Assembly (NCBI RefSeq): GCF_021353265.1
Contig: NZ_JAJTWU010000011.1
Coordinates: forward strand, 124,001-188,000
DNA from: Pelomonas cellulosilytica
GTDB taxonomy: Bacteria; Pseudomonadota; Gammaproteobacteria; Burkholderiales; Burkholderiaceae_C
Reading direction: 5' to 3'
Length of the DNA stretch: 64,000 nt
Of the stretch, positions 19,933 to 31,138 are shown piece after piece. The notes under the pieces were generated by a model. It did not search any database, was not told the DNA's origin, and saw nothing but the letters and a program-made list of their open reading frames with translations. A program made the translations under genes and the position numbers. Every line of letters starts with the position of its first letter. Within the stretch, counting starts at the first letter, position 1.

Positions 19933-21798
19933 TCAGGTGCCTGGTCGGCGCTGGCGGCGCAGCGCGAAGCGCAAAGGGTCCACGGCATCGAGCAGTTCGG
20001 CCTCCAGCGGGTGCGGGCTGCCCAGCGCCAACGCGGCGACCACGCGCCCGGCCAGCGCCGCCCACGTGATGCCGCGCGAGGCGAACGATGTGCAGAGGAT
20101 GAGGCCGCCGCGACGCGGCTGCAGACGCAACTGCGCGGCCAGCGGTCCCGGCACGGCAATGCCGCCAATGAGGGGTAGCCGGTCCGCCGCCAGCAGCCGC
20201 CAGCCCACGCGGCCGGCCAGCGGTGCCGAAGGCCGCTCGCTCAGGCCGGCGAGCTGGGCGTAGCGCAGCAGGTTCTCTTCCTGATCGGCGCCGCGCAGGC
20301 TGGGGTCGAGATCGCCGTCCTGGGCCGTGGCACCGCACCACGCGCCGCCGTGGCCGTCCGCGATCGCGTAGCCGCTTCCGGCGACTGGCAGCGCCGGTTG
20401 CCACGGGGCTTGTGGCAGGTGGGTCAACTGGCCGCGCTGCACTGTCAGCGCGCCGGCCAGTTCACCCAGCAACGGCAACTGGCCATGGCCGCCGGCCAGC
20501 ACGACGAGTGGCGCTTCGTCCAGGACCCGACCGTCACTGTCCAGCAACTGCCAGCCCGACGGACTTTCACGCAGCGCCTCAACTGCGGCGCTCAGCCGCA
20601 GTTCAGCGCCGCTGGCCGCCAGCATCGCGTCCACATACGCACCCGGGGATACGGCGCCGCCGCCGGTGTAGTGCCAGGCCGGATGGCGCAGCGGCGTGCC
20701 GGCCCGCCGGCCGGCGTCCTCGGCCGACAGCGACTGCACGTAGCCGGGCACCGTCGGCATGTCGCCCAGTTCCAGCCGCGTCTCCAGGCGCAGCAAGCCA
20801 TGCTGGTGCGGCACGCCGAGCGCAGCCAGCTCTGCCTGCGTGGCCAGTGCCGCGGCGCGGTTGAAGCGGGCATGCAGGCCGTCGTCCGCATTGAAGGTGC
20901 CGTGGAACAGGCCGGCGGGGTTGCCCGAACTCGCCTGGGCCGGCGCGGGCAGTGCATCGACAACGGTGCAGGCCATGCCGGTGCGCGACAGCGCCAGCGC
21001 ACAGCCCGCGCCAGCAAGGCCGGCGCCGAGGATGACCGCCCGGCGCGCGCCGGGCGCGATCGGTTCTCGGCCTGCCGGCCGCTGCGGCGTGTGGCGCGGC
21101 GCGAAGCGGGCCGTGCACATCTGGCCCTTGCTCGCGAAGCCGGGCGCGCGCGCCACATCGAAGCCGGCCGCCGCAAGGCCGTCTCGCACCGGCCGGGCGA
21201 CGCTCCAGGTTGCCGCGGTGGCGCCGGGCGCGGCGAGCCGGGCCAGGCTCTTGAACAGGTAGGCGTCCCACAGCTCCGGATTGCGGGCGGGCGCGAAACC
21301 GTCGAGATAGAACGCGTCGGCCTGTAGCACGAGCTGGCGCAGCAGCTCGCGCGCATCGCCCAGGCCCAGCAGCAGCGTCACGCGGCCGCCGTCGAAGTGA
21401 AGCTCGTGCAGCCCCGGCGTCAGCGGCGGCCAGCGCTGCACGAGCTGGCGGGCGAGCTCGGGTAGCGCACTGGCCTCGTGCGCGCGGGCCAGGTCCGCCG
21501 GCCGCAGCGGGTGCTTCTCGACGCTGGCGAACACGAGGCGCTCGCAGCGTGCCGGGTCTTGCCGCCAGGCGTCCCAGGTGGCCAGGAAGTTGTTGCCGAG
21601 GCCGAAGCCCGTCTCCAGCACGACGAATTGCGCGCGCCCCTGCCAGCGCGCCGGCAGGCCGTTGCCGCCGAGGAAGACATGGACGGCCTGGGCCAGCGCG
21701 CCAGCGCGGGCGTGATAGACATCACCGAAGGCCGGCGCCGACGGCGTGCCGTCGGCATCGAAGGCGATGTCGGCCGGGACCAGGGGTGTGGAGGTCAT
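19933..21798 (-). CDS. mnmC: Bifunctional tRNA wobble-uridine enzyme MnmC (MnmC2 methyltransferase + MnmC1 oxidoreductase)
   Basis: MnmC completes the mnm5s2U modification at tRNA position 34: the FAD domain converts the carboxymethylaminomethyl group to aminomethyl and the SAM domain methylates it. The 621-residue protein has an N-terminal methyltransferase (about 1-235) with LETGFGLGNNFLATW and the DAFYLDGFAPARNPELW motif. A C-terminal FAD-dependent oxidoreductase (about 250-621) has AVILGAGLAGAGCALALSR and GNPAGLFHG. Length and domain order match the E. coli fused enzyme. Confidence 0.95.
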   Translation of the reverse strand: MTSTPLVPADIAFDADGTPSAPAFGDVYHARAGALAQAVHVFLGGNGLPARWQGRAQFVVLETGFGLGNNFLATWDAWRQDPARCERLVFASVEKHPLRPADLARAHEASALPELARQLVQRWPPLTPGLHELHFDGGRVTLLLGLGDARELLRQLVLQADAFYLDGFAPARNPELWDAYLFKSLARLAAPGATAATWSVARPVRDGLAAAGFDVARAPGFASKGQMCTARFAPRHTPQRPAGREPIAPGARRAVILGAGLAGAGCALALSRTGMACTVVDALPAPAQASSGNPAGLFHGTFNADDGLHARFNRAAALATQAELAALGVPHQHGLLRLETRLELGDMPTVPGYVQSLSAEDAGRRAGTPLRHPAWHYTGGGAVSPGAYVDAMLAASGAELRLSAAVEALRESPSGWQLLDSDGRVLDEAPLVVLAGGHGQLPLLGELAGALTVQRGQLTHLPQAPWQPALPVAGSGYAIADGHGGAWCGATAQDGDLDPSLRGADQEENLLRYAQLAGLSERPSAPLAGRVGWRLLAADRLPLIGGIAVPGPLAAQLRLQPRRGGLILCTSFASRGITWAALAGRVVAALALGSPHPLEAELLDAVDPLRFALRRQRRPGT

Positions 21799-21825
21799 CG
21801 GCCGTGGTTCAGCGCCGTGGCGACT

Positions 21826-23196
21826 TCAGCATGTCACCGTCTCGCCTTGCTGCGGCACACGCACCGACCAGCCCAGTTCGTCCTGGATGCGTCCGCGCAG
21901 CGCGTCGGCGGCGTCGGGCTCGCCGTGGACCACGTAGACCTGCTCCGGCGGCCGCGGCAGCGCGCGCAGCCATTGCAGCAGGCCGTCGGCATCGGCATGG
22001 CCGGACAGGCCGTCCAGGTGGCTGATCTCGGCGTTCACGGCGATCCAGCGGCCGCGCACCTTCACCTGCCGCTCACCGGCCACCATGCGCGCGCCGCGCG
22101 TGCCTCCGGCCTGAAAGCCGGGGAAGGCGATGTGGTGCCGCGGGTCGGGGGCAAGCGTCTCCAGGTAGTTCAGCACGCGGCCGCCGGTGGCCATGCCGCT
22201 GGCCGAGATGACGACGGCCGGCCTGGCGCGCGGCGCGGCGAGGCTGGAGGCGAGCTTCAGGCTCTGCGCCTGCTTCGTCACGTAGCGCACGCGGTCGGTG
22301 AGGCTGCGGGCCTCGCTGGCGGAGATGCGCAGCAGCCGCGCGTGCTTCACGGTCAGCTCGGTGGCCTGCTCGGCCATGGGGCTGTCCAGCCAGATGGGCA
22401 CGTCCAGCGGCAGCTCGCCGGCATTGCGCAGCCGCTGCAGCAACAGCAGCAGCGCCTGCGCGCGTCCGACCGCGAAGCTGGGCAACAGCACGGAGCCGCC
22501 ACGCTTGAAGGTCGCGCGCAGGATCTGCGCGAGACGGGCCTGGGCGTCCTCGGCGGGGTGCAGCCGGTTCCCGTAGGTGGACTCAATGAGCACGACGTCC
22601 GCCGCCGGCGGCACCTGCGGTGGCGGCATCAGCAGGTCGCCCACGCGCCCCACGTCGCCCGAAAACAGCAGCGAGCGGCCGCCCTGGCTGACATGGATGG
22701 ACGTGGCGCCAAGCAGGTGGCCGCCGGGCGTGAAGCGCACGTCGGTCGTGCCCAGCCGCAACCGGCCGTCGCGCGGCAGCGCGGCGAACTGCTTCAGCGT
22801 TGCCTCGGCCTCGCGCACGCCGTACAGCGGCATGGCCTTGTCGTGGCGGCTCGTGCCGTCGCGGTTGGCGCGGCGGGCGTCTTCTTCCTGCAGGTGGGCG
22901 CTGTCGCGCAGCAGTACGTCGCACAGGTCCCGCGTAGCGGCGGTCGCGTAGATCGGCCCGTGGAAGCCCTGGCGGCGCAGCGCGGGCAGGTACCCGCAGT
23001 GGTCCAGGTGGGCGTGGGACAGCAGCACGGCGTCGAGCTGGCCGGCGTCCACGCCCAGCGGCATCCAGTTGCGTTCTCGCAGCGCCTTGTAGCCCTGGAA
23101 CAGGCCGGCATCGAGCAGCAGGCGCTGATCGCCCAAGCTCAGCAAATGGCGCGAGCCGGTGACGGTGTCGGCGGCGCCGAGGAAGGTCAGCTTCAT
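21826..23196 (-). CDS. MBL-fold beta-CASP ribonuclease (RNA-specificity domain)
   Basis: A 456-residue metallo-beta-lactamase-fold nuclease related to the TTHA0252/CPSF73 group. The zinc motif is SHAHLDHCGYLP (about residues 60-71). Later metal ligands are GGHLLGATS (His) and FSGDVG (Asp), and the beta-CASP block has ESTYGNRLH, PSFAVGRAQ and LDSPMA. The terminal GHADADGLLQWL and VYVVHGEPDAADALR carry the last His ligands. Expected activity is endo- or exoribonuclease. I start at the ATG 23196 (MKLTFLGAADTVTGS), the family N-terminus. It lies 115 bp downstream of the SNF2 helicase gene on the same strand. Confidence 0.9.
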   Translation of the reverse strand: MKLTFLGAADTVTGSRHLLSLGDQRLLLDAGLFQGYKALRERNWMPLGVDAGQLDAVLLSHAHLDHCGYLPALRRQGFHGPIYATAATRDLCDVLLRDSAHLQEEDARRANRDGTSRHDKAMPLYGVREAEATLKQFAALPRDGRLRLGTTDVRFTPGGHLLGATSIHVSQGGRSLLFSGDVGRVGDLLMPPPQVPPAADVVLIESTYGNRLHPAEDAQARLAQILRATFKRGGSVLLPSFAVGRAQALLLLLQRLRNAGELPLDVPIWLDSPMAEQATELTVKHARLLRISASEARSLTDRVRYVTKQAQSLKLASSLAAPRARPAVVISASGMATGGRVLNYLETLAPDPRHHIAFPGFQAGGTRGARMVAGERQVKVRGRWIAVNAEISHLDGLSGHADADGLLQWLRALPRPPEQVYVVHGEPDAADALRGRIQDELGWSVRVPQQGETVTC

Positions 23197-23311
23197 GGAG
23201 CTCCCAGCGTTGGCAATGTGGCGCATTCGAGCACCGGGAGACCCGGCACGTGATGATCCAGCGCAAGCCGCCGGGCCGGTGCTATGCGTTGCGGCGCCGG
23301 CGGCTGCGGCA

Positions 23312-26300
23312 TCAGTCCTCCAGCAGCGCGGCGAGGGAAGCGGCGTCCAGCGTCGTGGCCTGCCCATCGCCTTCCAGCATGCCTTCGGCCAGGCCGCGCT
23401 TGTCGCGGTGCAGTTCGATGATGCGCTCTTCCACCGAACCGGCCGTCACGAGGCGGTAGACGGTCACCGGCCGCTGCTGGCCCATGCGGTGAGCGCGGCC
23501 GCTGGCCTGGTCCTCCGCGGCCGGGTTCCACCAGGGGTCGACGATCAGCACGTAGTCGGCCATCGTCAGGTTCAGGCCGAAGCCGCCGGCCTTCAGGCTG
23601 ATGAGGAACACCTCGCCCTCGCCACGCTGGAAGGCCGCGACGCGCTTGGTGCGCTCGGTCTGCGGCGTGCTGCCGTCCAGCCGCTGGAAGGGCAGACCCA
23701 TCTGCGTAACACGCTCGGCCAGCAGGTCCAGGTAGTCGGTGAACTGGCTGAACACCAGTGCCTTGTGGCCGCCGGCCACCAGCTCGCGGACGATGTGCTC
23801 GAACTCGGCCATCTTGCTGCCCACCAGGCCTAGCTCGGGCGACACGAGGCGCGGGTCGCACGCGGCGCGGCGCAGCCGCATCAGCTCGGCCAGCACCTGC
23901 ATGGGCGCAGCGCGCGCGGGGTCGGCAGCGGCCTGAGCCACGGCGGCCTGCGCGTCGCGTCGCAGCGCTTCGAGAAAATGGCGCTCCTGCTCGCTCGGCT
24001 CCACGCGGTGGACGATCTCAGTGCGTGGCGGCAGGTCCTGCAGCACCTGGGCCTTGGTCCGCCGCAGTAGGAAGGGCGCGACGAGGCGGCGTAGGCGGGC
24101 GCGTGCCGCGGCATCCTGCTGGCGTTCGATCGGTCCGGCGAAGCGTTCGCTGAACTGGCTCTGCGAGCCCAGCAGGCCAGGGTTGACGAGGTTCATGATG
24201 GACCACAGGTCCGCCAGCCGGTTCTCGACCGGCGTGCCGGAGAGCGCGAGGCGGAAGTCGGCCTGGAACTCGGCCACGGACTTGGCCCGCTTCGTAGCCG
24301 CGTTCTTCAGCGCCTGCGCTTCGTCCAGCACCAGGCTGGCCCAGTGGCGCGCCGCGAAACCGTCTGCATCGATCTGCGCCAGCGCGTAGCTGGCCACGAT
24401 GACGTCGCCCGGGCCGGCGGCCTGCAGCAGTTGCGTTCGGTCGGCAGCGTCGGCATAGACCTGCACGGTCAAGCCGGGCGCGAAGGCGGCACATTCGGCG
24501 GCCCAGTTGCCGCACACGGACGTCGGCGCCAGCACCAGCGCCGGCCCCAGCGCGCTGCGCTCGATGAGCAGCGCCAGCGTCTGCACGGTCTTGCCCAGGC
24601 CCATGTCGTCGGCCAGGCAGGCACCGAAGCCGGCGGCGGCCAGCCGGCTCATCCACGCGAAGCCGTCGGCCTGGTATCGGCGCAGCTCGGCGCGCAGCGA
24701 CTTCGGCAGCTCCGGCTGCAGTGCCGCAGCGGCCTCGAGCTGCGCCACGCGGGTGCGCCACGCGGCGTCGCCAGCCAGCTGGACGCCGGCCAGGCCTCGC
24801 TCCAGCCACGCGGCGCCGGCGGCAGGCAGCTGCAGCTCGCCCTTTTTCGTCTGGCCCAGCGCGTCCAGGTCGCGCAGTTGCTGGCGCAGCTGCTCGGACA
24901 GCGCCAGGTAGTGACCCTCGGCCAGCCGCACGAAGCGGCTCTGGCTTGCGCGGCTGAGCGCCAGCAGCTCCTGCAGGCCCAGCACGCGGCCTTCGTCGAC
25001 GTGAGCCTTGCCGGTCAGCGCCAGCCAGTCACGCCCGCTACTGACCTCGATCTGCACGGCCGCGCCGTCCACCGGCAGCACGCGCACCGGCTTGCCCTTT
25101 GGCCAGGCCAGCGCGGCGATGCCAGGCAACCCGGGCAGGCGCTCAACGGCAGCGAGCGCGTCCTCGGCATCGGCCAACAGCCAGGGCTGGTCGGGCGGTT
25201 GTTCGGGGTCCAGGAAGGGCAGGGCGGCGATGACGTCGACGCGGTGCTGGCGCTCCAGCGCCAGGTCGCGCTCGGTCGCCAGGCTCACGCCCTCGTGCAG
25301 GCACATCAGCCGCTCGCGGCCCTGGCCGGGCGTGACGGCGGGGCCGAAGTGGCCGAAGGGCTGGGCCACCAGCAGCAACTGCAGGCCGTCGCCCTGCGGC
25401 GTGAGGCGGGCGTGCAGGCGGCTGTCGCCGGCCACGCGTTGGCCGGCCTCCGCGTCGGAGTGCAGTTGGAAGTGGCCGGTCAGCACCTGCAGCGCAGCGC
25501 CCAGCTCGGCGGTGGCATGGGCCGGCACCTGCCACCCTTGCGCCACCAGCTCGGCGACGCGGCGCTGCGTCGGCGTGATGCGGATCAGCCGTGCGCGGCC
25601 CGCTCCCTCGATGACGACGCGCTGGGTGTTGCGGCGCTCGCGTTCGGCCTCGGCCTGGGCGCCGAACAGCGCGCCGGCGTGCGGCGGATCAGCAGTGATC
25701 AGCGGCGGGTGCAGGCGGAACTCGAAGGCGGCTGAGTCACCGTTGTCCACGCGACGCACCTCCAGCTCAGGCAGGCCTTCGGCCAGCTCCACCCACTGGC
25801 CCGGCGCTTCGGCCAGCATCAGATGCGGGTGGCCGATCAGCGCGACCAGCGCGGCGCTGACGTCCAGCCGCAGGTCGTGCACCCCGGCCCAGGCGTCCCG
25901 CTCGATGTGACGCAGCACGAGGTTGTCGCGGCTGCGCTGGGCTCCTTGCTTCTTCAGCCTGGCCAGCGTAACGGCCTTGAACTTCAGGCCGCCGCGCACG
26001 CCGGTGCTCATCTCCAACGGCGCCAGCGTGTGGACGCGGCCGGCGGCATCCAGTGTCAACTGCCAGGCCAGCTCGGCCTTGGCGGCGGTGCCGGCGGGCT
26101 TGCCGTCGTCGCTGAGTGCGGCGATGGCGGCCAGCGCATCGCGCCAGGCCGGGCGCGGCTGGCTCAGCATGCTGGTGACGCGTGTGGGCTCGGCGCCACC
26201 GAGCTGCAGACGGTGCAGCGCCGCGGCGACGTACTCGGCCAGCAGGGCCTGCTCGGGACGCAACCGGGCAAGCAGGTCCGCACCAAGCGCCGACGTCCAG

Positions 26301-27538
26301 CCGGGCGCCGGCTTGCCCAGCCAGGCGCACAGCAGCAGCCGGTCGGCCGGGGCGGCATCACCCGGGGCGTCTGGCGTGAAGGCGGTTTCGAGGAAGCTGT
26401 CCTCGCCCAGCCGCACGCCGATGCCGTGCGCCCACAGCCCCCAGTCGTCGTAGGCCGTGGGGCTGCGGCTGCCGGACTCGCTAATGGCGTACTTGCGCGC
26501 CTGCGCCCAGGCCTTGGGGTCGTCCTGGGCGATCAGGCCGAGCAGGTAGAGACGCGCGACATCCAGAGACAGCGCACCGCGCCGACTGCGTGTTGCGGTG
26601 TGCACTGTCTTGATGACCGCCTCGAAGCCCGCGCTGGCTTCGGCCCAGCGGCCGGCGGCGAGCGCGCGTGTGGCCGTCAGCAGCGAGATGCCGGGACCTT
26701 CCAGGCCTTGCAGCTGGCGTTCCGCCGCGTCAAGGTCCAGCGCCAGCAGGTCGGCTTCGGCCAGGCGCGTGCGCAGGGGAATGCCCAGCGGCCTGGCGGC
26801 GTCGGTCTTCAGCCACGCGCGCAGTTCCTTGCGCACCGTGTGGCCCGGGGGCAGGGCGTCCAGCAGCCGGCCCAGCAGGACGTTGCGCAGCTCAGGGTCG
26901 ATCTGAGGCAGCAGGCCGGGGAGCCAGGGGTCGAGCAGGGCCTGCGCGGCCAGCAGCGGCTCGCTCAGCTCGATCAGCCGCGTGGCGAGCAGCTCGTGGA
27001 ACTCGGCGGCCGGCATGCCGGAAAAGACCATCAGGCGCAGCACCGCGTGCATGTCGTCGAGGTGCCGGAAGTTGACCCAGCCGATGGGGTCGCGCCAGTC
27101 GCCTCGGCCCGGGCCCAGCAGCCACAGTCGTTGGCGCCAGTAGTGCTCGGCCTCGGGCGCCCGAAGCAGTGTCTGCAGGCGTTCGGCATGGTGTTCCAGC
27201 GGGACGCGGGTGCCTTTGCCCTGCAGGTACTCGGCGCGCCGCTGCACCGCCAGCACCTGGAGGCCGTCGCGCACCGAATGGTGGTCGAAGCCGCTGCCGT
27301 CGGCACGCTGGCGCCCGTTCATGGCCAGCCACTGCAGCACCGCGTTGATGCTCGCGGTGCCGCCAAGCAGCAGCACGGTGTCCAGCAGCGTCTGTAGGTC
27401 GGCCGCGGGGACCAGCTCGGCGGCGGGTGTTCGCGCGGCCGCGCCCTCGCGGGCCCGGCGCAGCATCTCTTCGCCGGTGACGACGCTGCCGTCGGGCAGC
27501 TGCAATTTGAGCGTGTTGTCGTGCGGGGAACGGGCCAT
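23312..27538 (-). CDS. Large SNF2-family DEAD/DEAH-box helicase
   Basis: A 1408-residue Swi2/Snf2-type ATPase. The first ~930 residues form the poorly characterised bacterial SNF2-associated region, rich in Ala, Leu and Arg. The motor follows: ADDMGLGKTVQTLALL (motif I, about 975), LVLDEAQALKN (motif II, DEAQ, about 1070), ALSGTPVENRLADLWS (motif III), and the C-terminal lobe with LVFSQFTDYLDLL, LISLKAGGFGLNLT and EDQASGRAHRMGQQRPVTVYRL. It is expected to be a DNA translocase; its cellular task is unknown. No zinc-finger SWIM cysteines are obvious. Confidence 0.92.
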   Translation of the reverse strand: MARSPHDNTLKLQLPDGSVVTGEEMLRRAREGAAARTPAAELVPAADLQTLLDTVLLLGGTASINAVLQWLAMNGRQRADGSGFDHHSVRDGLQVLAVQRRAEYLQGKGTRVPLEHHAERLQTLLRAPEAEHYWRQRLWLLGPGRGDWRDPIGWVNFRHLDDMHAVLRLMVFSGMPAAEFHELLATRLIELSEPLLAAQALLDPWLPGLLPQIDPELRNVLLGRLLDALPPGHTVRKELRAWLKTDAARPLGIPLRTRLAEADLLALDLDAAERQLQGLEGPGISLLTATRALAAGRWAEASAGFEAVIKTVHTATRSRRGALSLDVARLYLLGLIAQDDPKAWAQARKYAISESGSRSPTAYDDWGLWAHGIGVRLGEDSFLETAFTPDAPGDAAPADRLLLCAWLGKPAPGWTSALGADLLARLRPEQALLAEYVAAALHRLQLGGAEPTRVTSMLSQPRPAWRDALAAIAALSDDGKPAGTAAKAELAWQLTLDAAGRVHTLAPLEMSTGVRGGLKFKAVTLARLKKQGAQRSRDNLVLRHIERDAWAGVHDLRLDVSAALVALIGHPHLMLAEAPGQWVELAEGLPELEVRRVDNGDSAAFEFRLHPPLITADPPHAGALFGAQAEAERERRNTQRVVIEGAGRARLIRITPTQRRVAELVAQGWQVPAHATAELGAALQVLTGHFQLHSDAEAGQRVAGDSRLHARLTPQGDGLQLLLVAQPFGHFGPAVTPGQGRERLMCLHEGVSLATERDLALERQHRVDVIAALPFLDPEQPPDQPWLLADAEDALAAVERLPGLPGIAALAWPKGKPVRVLPVDGAAVQIEVSSGRDWLALTGKAHVDEGRVLGLQELLALSRASQSRFVRLAEGHYLALSEQLRQQLRDLDALGQTKKGELQLPAAGAAWLERGLAGVQLAGDAAWRTRVAQLEAAAALQPELPKSLRAELRRYQADGFAWMSRLAAAGFGACLADDMGLGKTVQTLALLIERSALGPALVLAPTSVCGNWAAECAAFAPGLTVQVYADAADRTQLLQAAGPGDVIVASYALAQIDADGFAARHWASLVLDEAQALKNAATKRAKSVAEFQADFRLALSGTPVENRLADLWSIMNLVNPGLLGSQSQFSERFAGPIERQQDAAARARLRRLVAPFLLRRTKAQVLQDLPPRTEIVHRVEPSEQERHFLEALRRDAQAAVAQAAADPARAAPMQVLAELMRLRRAACDPRLVSPELGLVGSKMAEFEHIVRELVAGGHKALVFSQFTDYLDLLAERVTQMGLPFQRLDGSTPQTERTKRVAAFQRGEGEVFLISLKAGGFGLNLTMADYVLIVDPWWNPAAEDQASGRAHRMGQQRPVTVYRLVTAGSVEERIIELHRDKRGLAEGMLEGDGQATTLDAASLAALLED

Positions 27539-27560
27539 GGCGCGCGATTAGATCAGCCAA

Positions 27561-27593
27561 TAAAAACGGTCCGCCCCGTGAAGGGCGGACCGT
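27561..27593 (-). terminator. Strong Rho-independent terminator of rhlE
   Basis: Read on the minus strand, an 11-bp stem ACGGTCCGCCC/GGGCGGACCGT with a short loop is followed by TTTTTATT. It begins 23 bp after the rhlE stop and ends before the SNF2 helicase start, separating the two transcripts. Confidence 0.92.
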
Positions 27594-27615
27594 CGTGTCG
27601 ATGACGCCGGCGCGC

Positions 27616-29112
27616 TCAGCGCTTGGGTTGGGTCAGTCGCGGCCCGTTGTTATGACGCGGGGCGCCGCCGTCACGGCCGGGCTGGCCTTGCGGCCGCGGG
27701 GCCGTGCGGGCACCGCCGTGGCCGGTGTGCGCTGCAGCGGGCTTGGCGCCGCCATGGCCGGCATGCGCCTGGGGCTTGCCGCCGCCACTGGCCGGGCGGC
27801 CACCGTCGCGTTGGCCGCCACGGTTGTCGCCACCGCGGCCACCGCCGTTGCCGCCACGGCCGCCGCGACCTTGCGCACCAGCTGGCGGGTTGGGGTTGCG
27901 ACCCCGGCTGCCGTTGGGGTTCAGCACGGTGCGGCCCAGCACGATGGGCTCGGCCTTCTCGTTCGGATCGGGCGCGAAGCCGGGCACGATTTCCTTCGGG
28001 ATCTCGCGCTTGATGAGCTTTTCGATGTCACGCAGGAAGCCGTTTTCGTCCACGCAGACGAGGCTGACGGCCTCGCCCTGGGCTCCGGCACGGCCGGTGC
28101 GGCCGATGCGGTGGACATAGTCCTCCGGCACGTTAGGCAGCTCGAAGTTGACGACGTGGGGCAACTGGTCGATATCGATGCCGCGGGCCGCGATGTCGGT
28201 GGCCACGAGGCAGGTCAGGTCGCCCGACTTGAAGTCGGCCAGCGCCTTGGTGCGCGCGCCCTGGCTCTTGTTGCCATGGATGGCCATCGCGCTGATGCCC
28301 TGGTCGTTCAGGTAGTCGGTCAGCCGGTTGGCACCATGCTTCATGCGCGTGAAGACGAGGACCTGGTGCCAGTCACCGTTCTTGATGAGGTGGACGAGCA
28401 GTTCCTTCTTGCGCTCGCGGCCCACGGGGTGGACCTTCTGCGCGATCTGGTCGTTGGTCTGGTTGCGGCGGGCCACCTCGATGAGGGCCGGCTGGTTCAG
28501 CAGGCGGTCGGCGAGGTTCTTGATCTCGTCGCTGAAGGTGGCGCTGAACAGCAGCGTCTGCTTCTGCGCCGGCAGCAGGGCCAGCACCTTCTTGATGTCG
28601 TGGATGAAGCCCATGTCGAGCATGCGGTCGGCTTCGTCCAGCACGAGGATGTCTACCTTGGACAGGTCCAGGTTGCCCAGGCCCGCGTGGTCCAGCAGGC
28701 GGCCGGGCGTGGCGACGAGGATGTCGACGCCCTTCTTCAGCTTGTCGACCTGCGGCTGCATGCCGACGCCGCCGAACATGACCATGCTCTTCAGCTCGGG
28801 CAGGTACTTGCCGTAGGTCTGCACGCTTTCCTCAACCTGGGCGGCGAGTTCGCGCGTGGGCGTCAGAACGAGGGCCCGCACAGCCGGGCGGCCGAACTTG
28901 TTGGAGGCCTTCGGCAGGCCTTGCAGGCGCTGCAGCATGGGCAGCGTGAAACCGGCGGTCTTGCCGGTGCCGGTCTGGGCGCCGGCCATCAGGTCGCCAC
29001 CCTTCAAGACGGCGGGGATGGCCTGGGCCTGGATGGGGGTGGGGGTGGTGTAGCCGGCGTCGGCGATGGCCTTGAGCAGCGGAGCTGCCAGGCCGAGGGT
29101 GTCGAAACTCAT
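27616..29112 (-). CDS. rhlE: DEAD-box ATP-dependent RNA helicase RhlE
   Basis: A 498-residue RNA helicase with an RecA-like core at about residues 1-375. Visible motifs: the Q motif [18 protein letters not shown] (Walker A), [28 protein letters not shown], and [10 protein letters not shown]. RhlE acts in ribosome assembly and RNA turnover, often at low temperature. The last ~115 residues are a low-complexity Gly/Arg/Asn/His/Pro tail with [13 protein letters not shown]-type runs that should bind RNA and may promote condensates. It has a long 5' region (29113-29359, shared with ettA) containing a 9-bp inverted repeat at 29228-29256, which may lie in its leader. Confidence 0.94.
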   Translation of the reverse strand: MSFDTLGLAAPLLKAIADAGYTTPTPIQAQAIPAVLKGGDLMAGAQTGTGKTAGFTLPMLQRLQGLPKASNKFGRPAVRALVLTPTRELAAQVEESVQTYGKYLPELKSMVMFGGVGMQPQVDKLKKGVDILVATPGRLLDHAGLGNLDLSKVDILVLDEADRMLDMGFIHDIKKVLALLPAQKQTLLFSATFSDEIKNLADRLLNQPALIEVARRNQTNDQIAQKVHPVGRERKKELLVHLIKNGDWHQVLVFTRMKHGANRLTDYLNDQGISAMAIHGNKSQGARTKALADFKSGDLTCLVATDIAARGIDIDQLPHVVNFELPNVPEDYVHRIGRTGRAGAQGEAVSLVCVDENGFLRDIEKLIKREIPKEIVPGFAPDPNEKAEPIVLGRTVLNPNGSRGRNPNPPAGAQGRGGRGGNGGGRGGDNRGGQRDGGRPASGGGKPQAHAGHGGAKPAAAHTGHGGARTAPRPQGQPGRDGGAPRHNNGPRLTQPKR

Positions 29113-29227
29113 CGAATCCTAGAAAGGGGAGGGCACGCCGACAAAACACCGGGGCCTGCCGTGACGCCGGGGAGGCGACACCAGTCTTCGGGCAGGCCAG
29201 GCCGCGTGCGGGGCTGCTGAAAATGAA

Positions 29228-29256
29228 ACGCCGCGCAAGACTGAGAAGCGCGGCGT
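29228..29256. promoter_or_regulatory. Inverted repeat in the rhlE-ettA divergent region
   Basis: ACGCCGCGC and GCGCGGCGT are exact reverse complements separated by 11 bases, about 120 bp before the rhlE start. No T-run flanks it on either strand. It could be a leader hairpin of rhlE, whose relatives are often autoregulated through long 5' leaders, or an operator. Nothing else in the 247-bp divergent gap is recognisable except a second hairpin at 29309-29331. Confidence 0.4.
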
Positions 29257-29308
29257 GGACATCATTCTAGCGGGCCCGTCGGTCGGCGTCGGTGACAATA
29301 CCGACATT

Positions 29309-29331
29309 GCAGGCCCTCTCCGGGGGCCTGC
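29309..29331 (+). promoter_or_regulatory. Hairpin in the ettA leader
   Basis: GCAGGCCC and GGGCCTGC pair exactly across a 7-base loop, ending 28 bp before the ettA start. It would form a stable RNA stem if transcription starts upstream. Its role is unknown. Confidence 0.35.
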
Positions 29332-29359
29332 CGCCATTTCTGCCTCACAGGATTTGCCC

Positions 29360-31024
<1,665 letters not shown>

Positions 31025-31138
31025 GGCCGCGCAGGCTGGCGGGGTGCACGAAGCGACACAGTTCTTTACTTCGTGCCCAACGATCGCTCACAGGGCCCCC
31101 AGAAGATGACCTCACCCGCACTCTTTCTGGAAACCCTG

